Assembly: GCF_001894785.1 (NCBI RefSeq)
Contig: NZ_BCWW01000011.1
Location: 62,001-126,000 of the forward strand
Source of the DNA: Rhodococcoides fascians NBRC 12155 = LMG 3623
GTDB lineage: Bacteria > Actinomycetota > Actinomycetes > Mycobacteriales > Mycobacteriaceae
DNA length: 64,000 nt
Direction of reading: 5' to 3'
Positions within the stretch are counted from its first letter, which is position 1. Each line of letters opens with the position of its first letter. Both the position numbers and the translations under genes were made by a program. Under the pieces are notes generated by a model, which worked only from the letters and a program-made list of their open reading frames with translations, was not told the origin of the DNA and did no database searches. Positions 55,801-63,528 of this stretch are shown piece after piece.

Positions 55801-57755
55801 GTCTCCAGAGCAACGAGATCGGCTCTGTCGACGACCACATTCGCTGTACCGACCAATGCGTCGGCAGATTTCGCGTCGTCGAGCAGGGCTGACGCCCCGA
55901 TTGCCCTCGTCCACAGGTAACCGAGCGAACCGGACAACACACCGTCCAGGACGGCGCGGAGGTCCCCATCCAGCTGCGTGCCGCGCGCAAGAACCTGACG
56001 AGACAGTGCTGCGAGTCGGCGCAGCTCCGCCGTCGGGAGATCAGCCAGTGCAGATACCGAAGCCCGACTGCTTGCACCGTCGCACAGTCGAGTGACCACG
56101 GTCTTGCTCGGTAGCACCGTTGACAGGTCCGGAAGAGACTGTTCGCGGCGATCCGCCGCATGAAGCTCGCTCTCGACCAGCAGACCCGCGAGTTCAGCAA
56201 ATTGTGCCGAGGTGATTGGCGGCGACTCCTTATAGAGCGGACCCGGCACCCAGGACAGCTCTGCGGCCGACGCAGCAAGCTGCAAGGCCACTCCCGACAT
56301 CGTTCCGTCGTAGTGCGAGCCGAAATTCTGGACCTCGGACTCGTCGGACCTCGTCGACGTCAGCGCTTCTTCCAGGGTGTACTTCTTGTTGATCGCTCGG
56401 TAACGGTCCCCGGCGATTCGCTCTATGTGCCGGTCCGCCTGCGCGATCTCGAAATCCGCAAGACGGCCGGCAATAACCGAGACACTGTGGTCGAGTTCCT
56501 CCGACCCGCCCTTCGCAAGGTCGGTGATCGACACACACAGATCTTGCAGTTCCGCCGGCAACTTGTCTCGTAGCACTCGCAATGCCTGCGACTTCTCACT
56601 GGTAACGAGAACTCGCTGCCCCTGAGCCAGCAACGCAGACATCAGGTTTGCGATGGTGTGGGTCTTTCCCGTTCCAGGCGGCCCTTCGACAACCACACCT
56701 GTGTCGTGTGAGAGCTTTTCCATGATGCTGGACTGCGCACGGTTAGCGGCAAGTGGAAACAGGATCTCGGGCGTCGGCTCTGAGGTGGGACGCGCCAACC
56801 AGTCGAGCCGGTCTGTCGACTCGATGCTTTCGACGAGCTGTTGAAGTCCTAACGGGACATCGGCACCGTCGTTCAACGCAGCAATCATGGCGTCGTAGTA
56901 GGAGACGAGCGCAAAGCCGGTTCGACGACGAAGCAGCAACGCAGGTGACTCTCGAACCGTCCCGCGTCGCGCAGCAGGCGGAAGATGCCGATCGGCGATG
57001 TACGTGATGCTGGAGATGGCCGAATTCGACCACTCCTTCAGAATTGCGGATGCAGAACTTGCGATCGGCGAGCCCGCGACGTCGCCCAGTTTCTGTGCAA
57101 GGGATGCTGCTGACGCCGTGCGGAGTCCATTGAGCCCGAGCAACAGTTGCCGGTCTTCGAGCCGAGGGCTGCTTCCAGCCGTCAACTTCACCAGCAGATC
57201 CCCGGTGTCCTCGTCTCTGATGACCTCCACAGGTTGCGTCACTAGGTGGGAATCGATGGACACTCCGGACACTGTCGCCGACAGGAGTCCTGATGCCAGA
57301 ACGACTTCGACCGTCTCCGGCTGTGTGTGCGACTCTTCTCGCATTCGATCGACCGACAAGTACAGCTCGGCCAGCGGACGTTTCGTCGCGTCGTCGGCCG
57401 CCCACACCTGCCATTCGTTGAGCCACGATCGAAACAGCTCGGACTCGGCTGCAACGGCTCCGCGCGCGAGTGTCGGCGGTTGGGCGGCACGGTCGATCGG
57501 ACCTTGCACCGCATCGACGAGCTGCTCGGGCAGTTGCGGGGGAGGTTCGACACTGACGCGGACAACTCTGACGACTGTGTCGCCTGCCGTTGCGTTGGCA
57601 TCGACCTGGACATCGCGGTCCCGCCGATACAACCACTCGAGCCGAGTCGTCGGCCCGTAGGCGCGAACCGGTTTGGACTGAGCCGAGACCGTCTCGCGCA
57701 AGAACTCGAGCAACCGACGGACTCGCCCGCCGACCTCATCGCTGTGAACGGTCAC
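52860..57755 (-). CDS. Giant SF1 helicase / Vsr-like nuclease / winged-helix fusion
   Basis: About 1631 residues. An N-terminal region of unknown fold precedes an SF1 (COG1112, DNA2/NAM7-like) helicase with Walker A EGPPGTGKTHT near residue 358, a long insertion, motif II VVIVDEASQADVS near 1013, then GDDKQCAP and the late VAATRARDQVWLFHS. Near residue 1350 LDLVVTG and KVAIECDDDRMRSRDVVVER form a D...ExD nuclease core of the Vsr/MTES_1575 type. The end holds a Pro-rich linker and a winged helix (TLRRCSLITGMNPIAAQQLL). GTG 57755 is chosen over GTG 57767 because GAGGAG lies just before it. Helicase-nuclease fusions of this kind are known in antiphage loci (for example Hhe). Confidence 0.85.
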   Translation of the reverse strand: MTVHSDEVGGRVRRLLEFLRETVSAQSKPVRAYGPTTRLEWLYRRDRDVQVDANATAGDTVVRVVRVSVEPPPQLPEQLVDAVQGPIDRAAQPPTLARGAVAAESELFRSWLNEWQVWAADDATKRPLAELYLSVDRMREESHTQPETVEVVLASGLLSATVSGVSIDSHLVTQPVEVIRDEDTGDLLVKLTAGSSPRLEDRQLLLGLNGLRTASAASLAQKLGDVAGSPIASSASAILKEWSNSAISSITYIADRHLPPAARRGTVRESPALLLRRRTGFALVSYYDAMIAALNDGADVPLGLQQLVESIESTDRLDWLARPTSEPTPEILFPLAANRAQSSIMEKLSHDTGVVVEGPPGTGKTHTIANLMSALLAQGQRVLVTSEKSQALRVLRDKLPAELQDLCVSITDLAKGGSEELDHSVSVIAGRLADFEIAQADRHIERIAGDRYRAINKKYTLEEALTSTRSDESEVQNFGSHYDGTMSGVALQLAASAAELSWVPGPLYKESPPITSAQFAELAGLLVESELHAADRREQSLPDLSTVLPSKTVVTRLCDGASSRASVSALADLPTAELRRLAALSRQVLARGTQLDGDLRAVLDGVLSGSLGYLWTRAIGASALLDDAKSADALVGTANVVVDRADLVALETYDAAARLYTEGRFDTLRWLRMPKEQTAVDELAVTATVDGVPAQGGHAYRLVAEHIRALRSVDEAASLLADIGIRLPGRESRAARINEVDGAVRNVVLVQDVVERIATISDELEDQVALRTLDGVEGLLSDIEKALAGANARDALERLVIVADGFDAATGGANSTEALALSDALRTADREAFDAAVRGYARASVEQQQQLSMDILLRDLDAAAPTLGHLVTSDRVTDWVAVAGDFEDSWAWRWANQHVEQRLVRPEASNLDDLYDDVDGEISQLTATLAAEKAWRECLQRMTSRQMQALRTYQESISNIGVGSTKIAQRYRAAARAAMQEAQSAVPAWIMPIGQVLSSIPAQQNVFDVVIVDEASQADVSSLFLMWLAPRVIVVGDDKQCAPDRIQQVSDDTVFERLDSHLGDLPMHVRNNFSPRSSLFSLFRSRYNQRVRLREHFRSMPEIIEWSSQQFYRDTPLIPVRQFGAERLQPLVSTYVEGAETTGSSATLVNEIEARGLVERLCGCISDPDYDGMTFGVVVLQSRAQVELIRSLISERIPAEQRDNLRLRVGTAPEFQGDERDVVFVSMVVGAGSSSNALTSESWQRRFNVAATRARDQVWLFHSVRAEDLSPMDLRASLLTYVEAAPTVPVPEMPQVVDEKALHSDFLSMTAQRVFVALRDRGYHVNPAIEINELVLDLVVTGVASKVAIECDDDRMRSRDVVVERLRREMDLKRCGWTFGRVRASQVVVDVEMALAPIIEILDAVGILPGEVEIADANRDANWKPVVLSANSSEDALPDEKPVTPAPVVDTVVAPLPTIIEEKYPVRSTSVQVVELEPGETRPPKFDGSREIRVDSRYSTPRRSTPVKREPVRTRPSPAVMPKRAPSKKPVVSTAPAAAATAGVGIETLPAAVQAALASLPAASRSTGRVIAVAAARRDAPLTLRRCSLITGMNPIAAQQLLADLELTKKLVRRQRPNGVAEWVRPEDAAS

Positions 57756-57958
57756 CGCACTCCTCACTCGAACGTTGTTCCGACAATCTAGCGGCAGAGT
57801 CGGACAAACGTGACGGGCGGTCGGTTGGTGACGTGGGCTTGGTGCTGAGCCGTCGCGGGGGCAGGTCGGAGATCACGCCGTGGTCCCGCGTAAACCAGCG
57901 TGGATGTCGTGGGTGGTATGTACCGTGTGACTCACCGAGCAGGCAACCGAGGAGTCGT
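57756..57958. promoter_or_regulatory. Divergent promoter region of the second defence cluster
   Basis: These 203 bp separate the leftward helicase pair from the rightward DUF262 gene and must hold promoters for both. I see no clear -35/-10 pair or palindrome. The longer frame that reads through here into the DUF262 gene (from 57590) overlaps the giant helicase gene and is not taken as coding. Confidence 0.4.
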
Positions 57959-60082
57959 GTGAAGACCGAAGTCCGTTCCCCCCTGGATATTTTCAATCTC
58001 CCTCAGCACCTGGTCATTCCGTTGTTCCAACGGCCCTACGTGTGGAGTCTCGAAAACCAGTGGGCACCCCTGTGGGACGACATTCGCAGGTTGTCCGAGC
58101 TCCGCTTGAAAGACCCGTCGAGTAGCGCCACCCACTTCTTCGGAGCTGTTGTTCTGCAAGCGCAGGAAAATCAGACGGGCACATTTCAGCCGCGCCTGAT
58201 CATCGACGGCCAACAGCGCCTCACCACACTGCAGCTCGTCATGGACGCAACTGCGTCCGTACTCGAGGCACGAGCCGAAGACAATCTGGCCAGACGACTG
58301 GAGGAGTTGACCCACAACCCCGCCCACTATGTCGACCAGGAAGAAGATCGCCTCAAGCTCCGACATACCAACCGGGACCGGATGGCCTTCGACGAGGTCA
58401 TGCAGGCCGACCCGCCAATCGACTACGCGGGACTCACGCACGCACAGAGTCTGCTTTCGCAAGGGCATCAATACTTCAGCGCCGCCGTGGAGGAATGGCT
58501 AGGACCGGTGACCGACTCGTCCGCGCATTCCCGTGCGGAGGCACTGACGGGAGTGTTGACAAGAGGGCTGCAGCTAGTTGTCATCGACCTTCAAGCCGAC
58601 GAGAACTCGCAGGAGATCTTCGAGACGCTCAATGCCCGTGGCACACCGTTGACCGCGGCCGATCTGATCAAGAACTTTGTATTTCAGAGACTGGATTCGG
58701 AGGGCACTGACACTGCGAAGTCTTACAAGGACGACTGGCCGTTCGACTCCACATTCTGGGAGCGCGAGGTCAGCGTCGGTCGGTACCTCGTCTCTCGGAG
58801 TTCGCTGTTCCTCAATCAGTGGCTGGTGGCACGCGTGGGTGAGGAGATCAGCCCCCGCCATACGTTCACACGGTTCAAGCACTTTGCCGAACACGAAGCG
58901 ACACAGTCGATGACAACGCTTCTGCCGATCATCAAGGTGCAGGCCGATCAGTACAGGAGTTGGACCGAGCGCGCCGCTGAGCCTCACGCACCATTGACCG
59001 CGGTGGAACTCAACGTCTACCGACTGCATGCGAGCGAGCTCGAACTGCTCAAACCGGTACTCATCTGGCTCCACGAGCCGGACTCGAATTACGACCAGGC
59101 GACAATCGACGGAGTTGTCAACGCTTGCGAAAGCTGGGTGATGCGGCGAGTCCTCACCCGATTGGGGACGAGCGATCTCGGGCGGGTGGTGGCGGACCTC
59201 ATCAAGAGCAACCGCCAGACACCGCCCGAGAATCTGATCAACGCAGTCCAGCTCTACCTCACCCGTCTGAACGCGGCCGGTACGTACTGGCCCGGCGACA
59301 AGCAAGTACTTGAGGACGTCAGGACGCAAGCTGTCTACCGTCGGTTCAAACGAGGCCGGCTCCGTGTGTTCCTCGAAGCGGTCGAAGATCACTTACGCGG
59401 CTTCACAACTGCGAAGCCGATGAGTAACTCCCGAGTTCCGCGAATTGGCTATCCCATCGAACACTTGATGCCTCAGAAGTGGGAGGCCCACTGGCCAGCG
59501 AAGACCCCACAGGGGCAAGACCAGCGGAGAGAACACATCCATCGGCTCGGCAACCTCACATTGCTGACGCAGGCTCTCAACGGGAAAGTGTCCAACGGTC
59601 CGTGGTTGGGCGAAAACGGCAAACGCGCGAGTTTGGACACTCACGACACCTTCTTGATGAATCGACGGAAGAACATCGCCGCCGACGGCTGGTCAGAGAA
59701 GGAGATCAACGAGCGAACCAATGCACTCATCCAATCTTTGCTCGCGACGTGGCCGGTTCCTGAAGGCCATATCGGGGAGGTCAAGGACAAGCCAGCAGAG
59801 CAAGCAGCATCGGTCACTCTCACGCAACTTGTTTCTGCTGGGCTCCTCGAGCCAGGCACTGAGCTTCACGCACGCTCGGGGACCTGGAAAGACCTGCGCG
59901 CCATAGTCAACGAAGATTCCAGCCTGTCTTTGGACGGACAACGGTTCACCACGCCGTCGGGTGCAGGCCATCACCTCAGGAAAGGTGCCACCAATGGGTG
60001 GTATTTCTGGCTTCTTCCGGACGGCCGGAAGTTGAAGGATCTTCGAGACGAGTACGTCGCCGGCCGTCAGCAGCAGGTCTGA
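57959..60082 (+). CDS. DUF262-DUF1524 (GmrSD-like) protein with C-terminal RAMA-like domain
   Basis: A 707-residue relative of the type IV restriction enzyme GmrSD. The N-terminal DUF262 nucleotide-using domain shows IPLFQRPYVWS, IIDGQQRLTTLQLV near residue 80 and LNARGTPLTAADLIKNFVF near 225. The DUF1524 His-Me finger nuclease is YPIEHLMPQKW near residue 500 with HRLGNLTLLTQALN. The last 90 residues (LVSAGLLEPGTEL to NGWYFWLLPDGRKL) resemble a RAMA domain, proposed to sense modified DNA. GTG 57959 follows GAGGAG. Modified-DNA restriction is the expected role. It is divergent from the helicase pair and leads a rightward gene set. Confidence 0.87.
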   Translation: MKTEVRSPLDIFNLPQHLVIPLFQRPYVWSLENQWAPLWDDIRRLSELRLKDPSSSATHFFGAVVLQAQENQTGTFQPRLIIDGQQRLTTLQLVMDATASVLEARAEDNLARRLEELTHNPAHYVDQEEDRLKLRHTNRDRMAFDEVMQADPPIDYAGLTHAQSLLSQGHQYFSAAVEEWLGPVTDSSAHSRAEALTGVLTRGLQLVVIDLQADENSQEIFETLNARGTPLTAADLIKNFVFQRLDSEGTDTAKSYKDDWPFDSTFWEREVSVGRYLVSRSSLFLNQWLVARVGEEISPRHTFTRFKHFAEHEATQSMTTLLPIIKVQADQYRSWTERAAEPHAPLTAVELNVYRLHASELELLKPVLIWLHEPDSNYDQATIDGVVNACESWVMRRVLTRLGTSDLGRVVADLIKSNRQTPPENLINAVQLYLTRLNAAGTYWPGDKQVLEDVRTQAVYRRFKRGRLRVFLEAVEDHLRGFTTAKPMSNSRVPRIGYPIEHLMPQKWEAHWPAKTPQGQDQRREHIHRLGNLTLLTQALNGKVSNGPWLGENGKRASLDTHDTFLMNRRKNIAADGWSEKEINERTNALIQSLLATWPVPEGHIGEVKDKPAEQAASVTLTQLVSAGLLEPGTELHARSGTWKDLRAIVNEDSSLSLDGQRFTTPSGAGHHLRKGATNGWYFWLLPDGRKLKDLRDEYVAGRQQQV

Positions 60083-60175
60083 GATCTCGGTGACTGACAG
60101 TGCGACGACCTTCGGGCAGCTGCACTGGGCCAAACCCATTCGTGAACAGGATAAATCGACAGCCGGAGGCATGTA

Positions 60176-61504
60176 GTGGCTACGACCGAGGACGGGTTCG
60201 CATTGTTCGAGGCAGAAGTACGTCGGCGCGGCGGAACCACGCAGCGGATGCCGGGCCTTGAAGCAGTCGTCGAGGTGCGGGGTCGAGATGCCCGTGTACA
60301 CCGAGTCAGACTCAAGACGAAGAAGTCGGGAGACTGGCAAGACACCAAGAAGTCACGACTTGTTCGCCCACCACACAGACGCATCGACGCCTGGGCGTTC
60401 GTTGACGTGCGACTCGACGCGTCGAACATCAGCATCGTCGAACACGACTGGATGCGACAAACCATCGCCGGCGACGTGGATGTGTGGCTCTCACGGGACC
60501 CATCGCGCAACGCCGATACCGACACGCATCACAGGATCACCGATGCCCAGGTGATCGACTGGCGTGGTCGTTGGGATGTCATCGGGCTATCGGAAATACC
60601 TGCGATGCAGAGTGATTCCGTAACTTTGTCCAATCTGGGCGCCTGGGTCTTCAAGTGCAATCCGAAAACATGGGACCTGAAGTCATTCATGGCTGACGGT
60701 CATACCCTTATCGATAGTTGGTCCGTTGCGAACAACTACCGATCCGAGCTGATTCAGCACGGGCAGCGGGTAATTTTCTGGGTGAGCGGCGCCGAAGACG
60801 GCGCTATGCCGCGGGGAATCTGGGGCTACGGGTGGACGACTGGCACTCCCGATTTTGTGGCCCACCCATCCGAAGGCTATTGGGTGGACGACGACAAACG
60901 GATCGACGCTCACTCGTTCGCCCCTACCGATCTGCACTTGCTCGATGCGCCTCTGACAAGCGCAGAGTTGAAACAGATCAAGGTTCTCGATAACCTCGAA
61001 GTGCTTCGCCAGCCGTTCGCGAGCAACCCATCGTGGGTAAATCAGTCTCAGCTCGCAGCCATCCAAGATCTGCTGCCGCCGTGGCCCGAACTCGGTGAAC
61101 CGGCCGGCCAGGCGATCACCGTGAGTGAGCGCGGAGCGGGCTTCGGCGATCCTGTCACGAACAAGCTTATCGAGAATGCCGCAGTCGATGCCGTGACTGA
61201 CTACTATCGCGATCAATTCCATTGCGAGGTAACCGATGTAGGTTACCAAAAGCTGGGATGGGATCTTTCATGTGTGGCACCGGACGGCACGTTGTACAGG
61301 GTCGAGGTCAAGGGCGTCGCGGGTGCCAAGCCGTCAATTCTCCTGACGCGGAACGAATTGCGTTCCGCCAGAGAAGACCCCAACTGGGAGCTTGCGGTGG
61401 TTACAAAAGCTCTGAGCAGTCCGACAGTGTCGATCTACTACCCCGAAGACGTAGTCGACATCGCAGAGAGCATGGTCTACCGGGTCGACCTACCGCCAGT
61501 GTGA
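60176..61504 (+). CDS. EVE-DUF3883 protein (modified-base reader plus Mrr-like nuclease)
   Basis: A 442-residue protein. Residues 1-140 have a basic RVRLKTKKSGDWQ strand and may be a degenerate nuclease or DNA-binding domain. Residues about 155-260 look like a PUA-fold EVE domain (GAWVFKCNPKTWDLKSF, QHGQRVIFWVSGAEDGAMP, GIWGYGW). Residues about 330-430 are DUF3883-like (NKLIENAAVDAVTDYYRDQF, GWDLSC, YRVEVKGV), with a D...ExK nuclease pattern. GTG 60176 follows a GGAGG site. EVE domains bind modified bases, so restriction of modified phage DNA is a reasonable inference alongside the GmrSD-like gene 93 bp upstream. Confidence 0.8.
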   Translation: MATTEDGFALFEAEVRRRGGTTQRMPGLEAVVEVRGRDARVHRVRLKTKKSGDWQDTKKSRLVRPPHRRIDAWAFVDVRLDASNISIVEHDWMRQTIAGDVDVWLSRDPSRNADTDTHHRITDAQVIDWRGRWDVIGLSEIPAMQSDSVTLSNLGAWVFKCNPKTWDLKSFMADGHTLIDSWSVANNYRSELIQHGQRVIFWVSGAEDGAMPRGIWGYGWTTGTPDFVAHPSEGYWVDDDKRIDAHSFAPTDLHLLDAPLTSAELKQIKVLDNLEVLRQPFASNPSWVNQSQLAAIQDLLPPWPELGEPAGQAITVSERGAGFGDPVTNKLIENAAVDAVTDYYRDQFHCEVTDVGYQKLGWDLSCVAPDGTLYRVEVKGVAGAKPSILLTRNELRSAREDPNWELAVVTKALSSPTVSIYYPEDVVDIAESMVYRVDLPPV

Positions 61505-61688
61505 CGCGACGAGCGCCCGGTTGACCCGGCCGGAGCCGTAGTCCACATCGACGGACTGAGCACGGTAACTATGTTTCCGCCTTACGTCCGGCGTAGACCC
61601 CTGGGCTGCCCGGCACAAGCCGAACAGCCGGTATTAACCTTTCGCTCGAAACAGACTCAATCCGCTCCGCTCGAAGGGCAGTCCATCA

Positions 61689-63482
61689 ATGAAGTTGATC
61701 TACTTGCACGGTGTCGGCGACGGCGACACGAGCCGGGCGTGGCTCGACGCGCTCAACGAAAGCTTGTGTGACGAGAACCTGCCGGTGATCGACCCGAAGG
61801 ACGTGATCGCACCTCACTACAGCGACCTCCTCTCCTCTTTGGACGCCGAGGCAAGCATTCCAAGGCCAACGGTAAGTACCGAGAAGTCCGACCAGTCTGC
61901 GGAGCGTGCTCAGTTCATCAACCGTCAAATCGAAGCCGCCCGAGTGGTTGGCGTCGACCCGAGGGTCGAGAGCCTTGGATTCCCGCTACCCGACTTCGAT
62001 CCGTCGGATTCGATGTTGGGCGCATTTGCGAAAGCGATGCCCGACAAGTGGTTCGCTGACGAGATCAGCCAGATCAGGGCCTACGTGCACCGCAAAGGTC
62101 TTCGTGGGGCTGTCTTGACACGGGTGCTGGAATCGGTGCCACTACAGGGCGAGATCGTGATCGTGGGCCACAGCCTGGGTAGCGTCGTCACCGTCGATCT
62201 CTTGTCTCGATTGCCGGTTGACCTATCGGTCCGTCGCGTAATCACTATAGGAAGCCCCGCACAGACCAAATTATTTGCCGTGTCTCGGCGCGAACTAATC
62301 GGCAACTTCCCCTACGCGCAAACCAACTCGTGGTTGAACTTCTTCAGCGGACGAGACCCGGTGACACGAGCCCGCGGGCTTGCGTCGGTGTTCGCCGATG
62401 TGCAGGACATTCGGGTCGGCATCGGCCTCGTCGGTCACAGCTCGGCTGCATACCTATCGCAACCTTCCGTAGCCAGAGCCGTCGGAAGCGCATTCCACCA
62501 GTCTGCTCTCACTCCTCGACGCACGACGAGGGTGACAACGAAGCTGACCGACGATACGGCCGCCTTAATATTGGAACTGCATTTTCGGTACGCGGTATCC
62601 GACGCGATCACCGATTCGAAGGTGAAGGCTCGTTTCATCGAAGCAATCCGGATCAAGCGACTTGACCTAGTGACCCAGATATGGGAGGCAGACAGCAAGG
62701 GAGTGCCCCTCCCCCGCGAGCTGCACTTGTTGGCCGAAGGAGAAACACCAAAGGTACCGAAGTACTGGAGTGTGCCAAAAATGATCGAACAGCTCACCAT
62801 CCTCGCGCTCAGCGACCTCACCGCACCCTTCGAGATCGATATCGCAGACAGTAGTTTCAAAGCACTTCCAGAGTTCGTCAAGCAAGTCGGCCGTACCCCG
62901 GAATTCGGAAATACTTTGGCTGGTGCGATACGAACTTTTAACAACAAAATGGCGAAACTCGGCAAACCCGAGGCAAATTGGCAGCGATGGGCAATCGCGG
63001 GCGCAGGAGTCGCAGTAATTGCAATTGCCCCTATCAGTCTTATCGCTCTTGCACCGGCTGGAGCTGCGGGCGCAGCAGCAATGACGGGTGGACTAGCGGC
63101 GTTGGGACCCGGAGGCATGGCGGGCGGTCTTGCGACCATCGGCGGAATCGCTGGATCGGGTGCAGCCATTACAACAGCGGCAACCGTTTCCGGACGTCGA
63201 GGTCAGCATCGCTTGAGCTCGGCGGAACTCTTGCTCGCTGTAGCCGTTGCCTACGCCCAGAAAGTTCTCGGCCATGCTTTCGACGACGAGCTTTGGCTGA
63301 AAGCATCTGGTGCTGTGTCGGAGCTGTCCGCTCAGATCAACACAGTTGAGGCGTTGAGCGATGCCAAGGCACCTTCGGTAGCAGCCATGATCGCGGAGCG
63401 AGACATGACGCAGAACCTAGTGCAGTTCATGGAATTGAACGATCTCATGCCAGTCGCCGTACCGCGAATAGCCCTAGCCTGA
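61689..63482 (+). CDS. Lipase-like alpha/beta hydrolase with Gly/Ala-rich membrane segment
   Basis: A 597-residue protein. The N-terminus KLIYLHGVGDGDTSRAW has an oxyanion-type HG, and the nucleophile elbow GHSLGS puts the catalytic Ser at residue 162, followed by VITIGSPAQTKLF as in class 3 lipases. Residues about 435-490 are strongly hydrophobic and rich in Gly and Ala (for example GVAVIAIAPISLIALAPAGA), suited to membrane insertion. A helical tail follows. ATG 61689 has GAAGGGC 10 nt upstream. A lipase tied to a membrane segment next to restriction-type genes suggests an abortive-infection effector that attacks membrane lipids, but this is inference; housekeeping hydrolase is an alternative. 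Confidence 0.75.
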   Translation: MKLIYLHGVGDGDTSRAWLDALNESLCDENLPVIDPKDVIAPHYSDLLSSLDAEASIPRPTVSTEKSDQSAERAQFINRQIEAARVVGVDPRVESLGFPLPDFDPSDSMLGAFAKAMPDKWFADEISQIRAYVHRKGLRGAVLTRVLESVPLQGEIVIVGHSLGSVVTVDLLSRLPVDLSVRRVITIGSPAQTKLFAVSRRELIGNFPYAQTNSWLNFFSGRDPVTRARGLASVFADVQDIRVGIGLVGHSSAAYLSQPSVARAVGSAFHQSALTPRRTTRVTTKLTDDTAALILELHFRYAVSDAITDSKVKARFIEAIRIKRLDLVTQIWEADSKGVPLPRELHLLAEGETPKVPKYWSVPKMIEQLTILALSDLTAPFEIDIADSSFKALPEFVKQVGRTPEFGNTLAGAIRTFNNKMAKLGKPEANWQRWAIAGAGVAVIAIAPISLIALAPAGAAGAAAMTGGLAALGPGGMAGGLATIGGIAGSGAAITTAATVSGRRGQHRLSSAELLLAVAVAYAQKVLGHAFDDELWLKASGAVSELSAQINTVEALSDAKAPSVAAMIAERDMTQNLVQFMELNDLMPVAVPRIALA

Positions 63483-63528
63483 GGATAGGTTCCAATGTGA
63501 GGTTGTCACTGGTACGTGCGCTGTGTCG

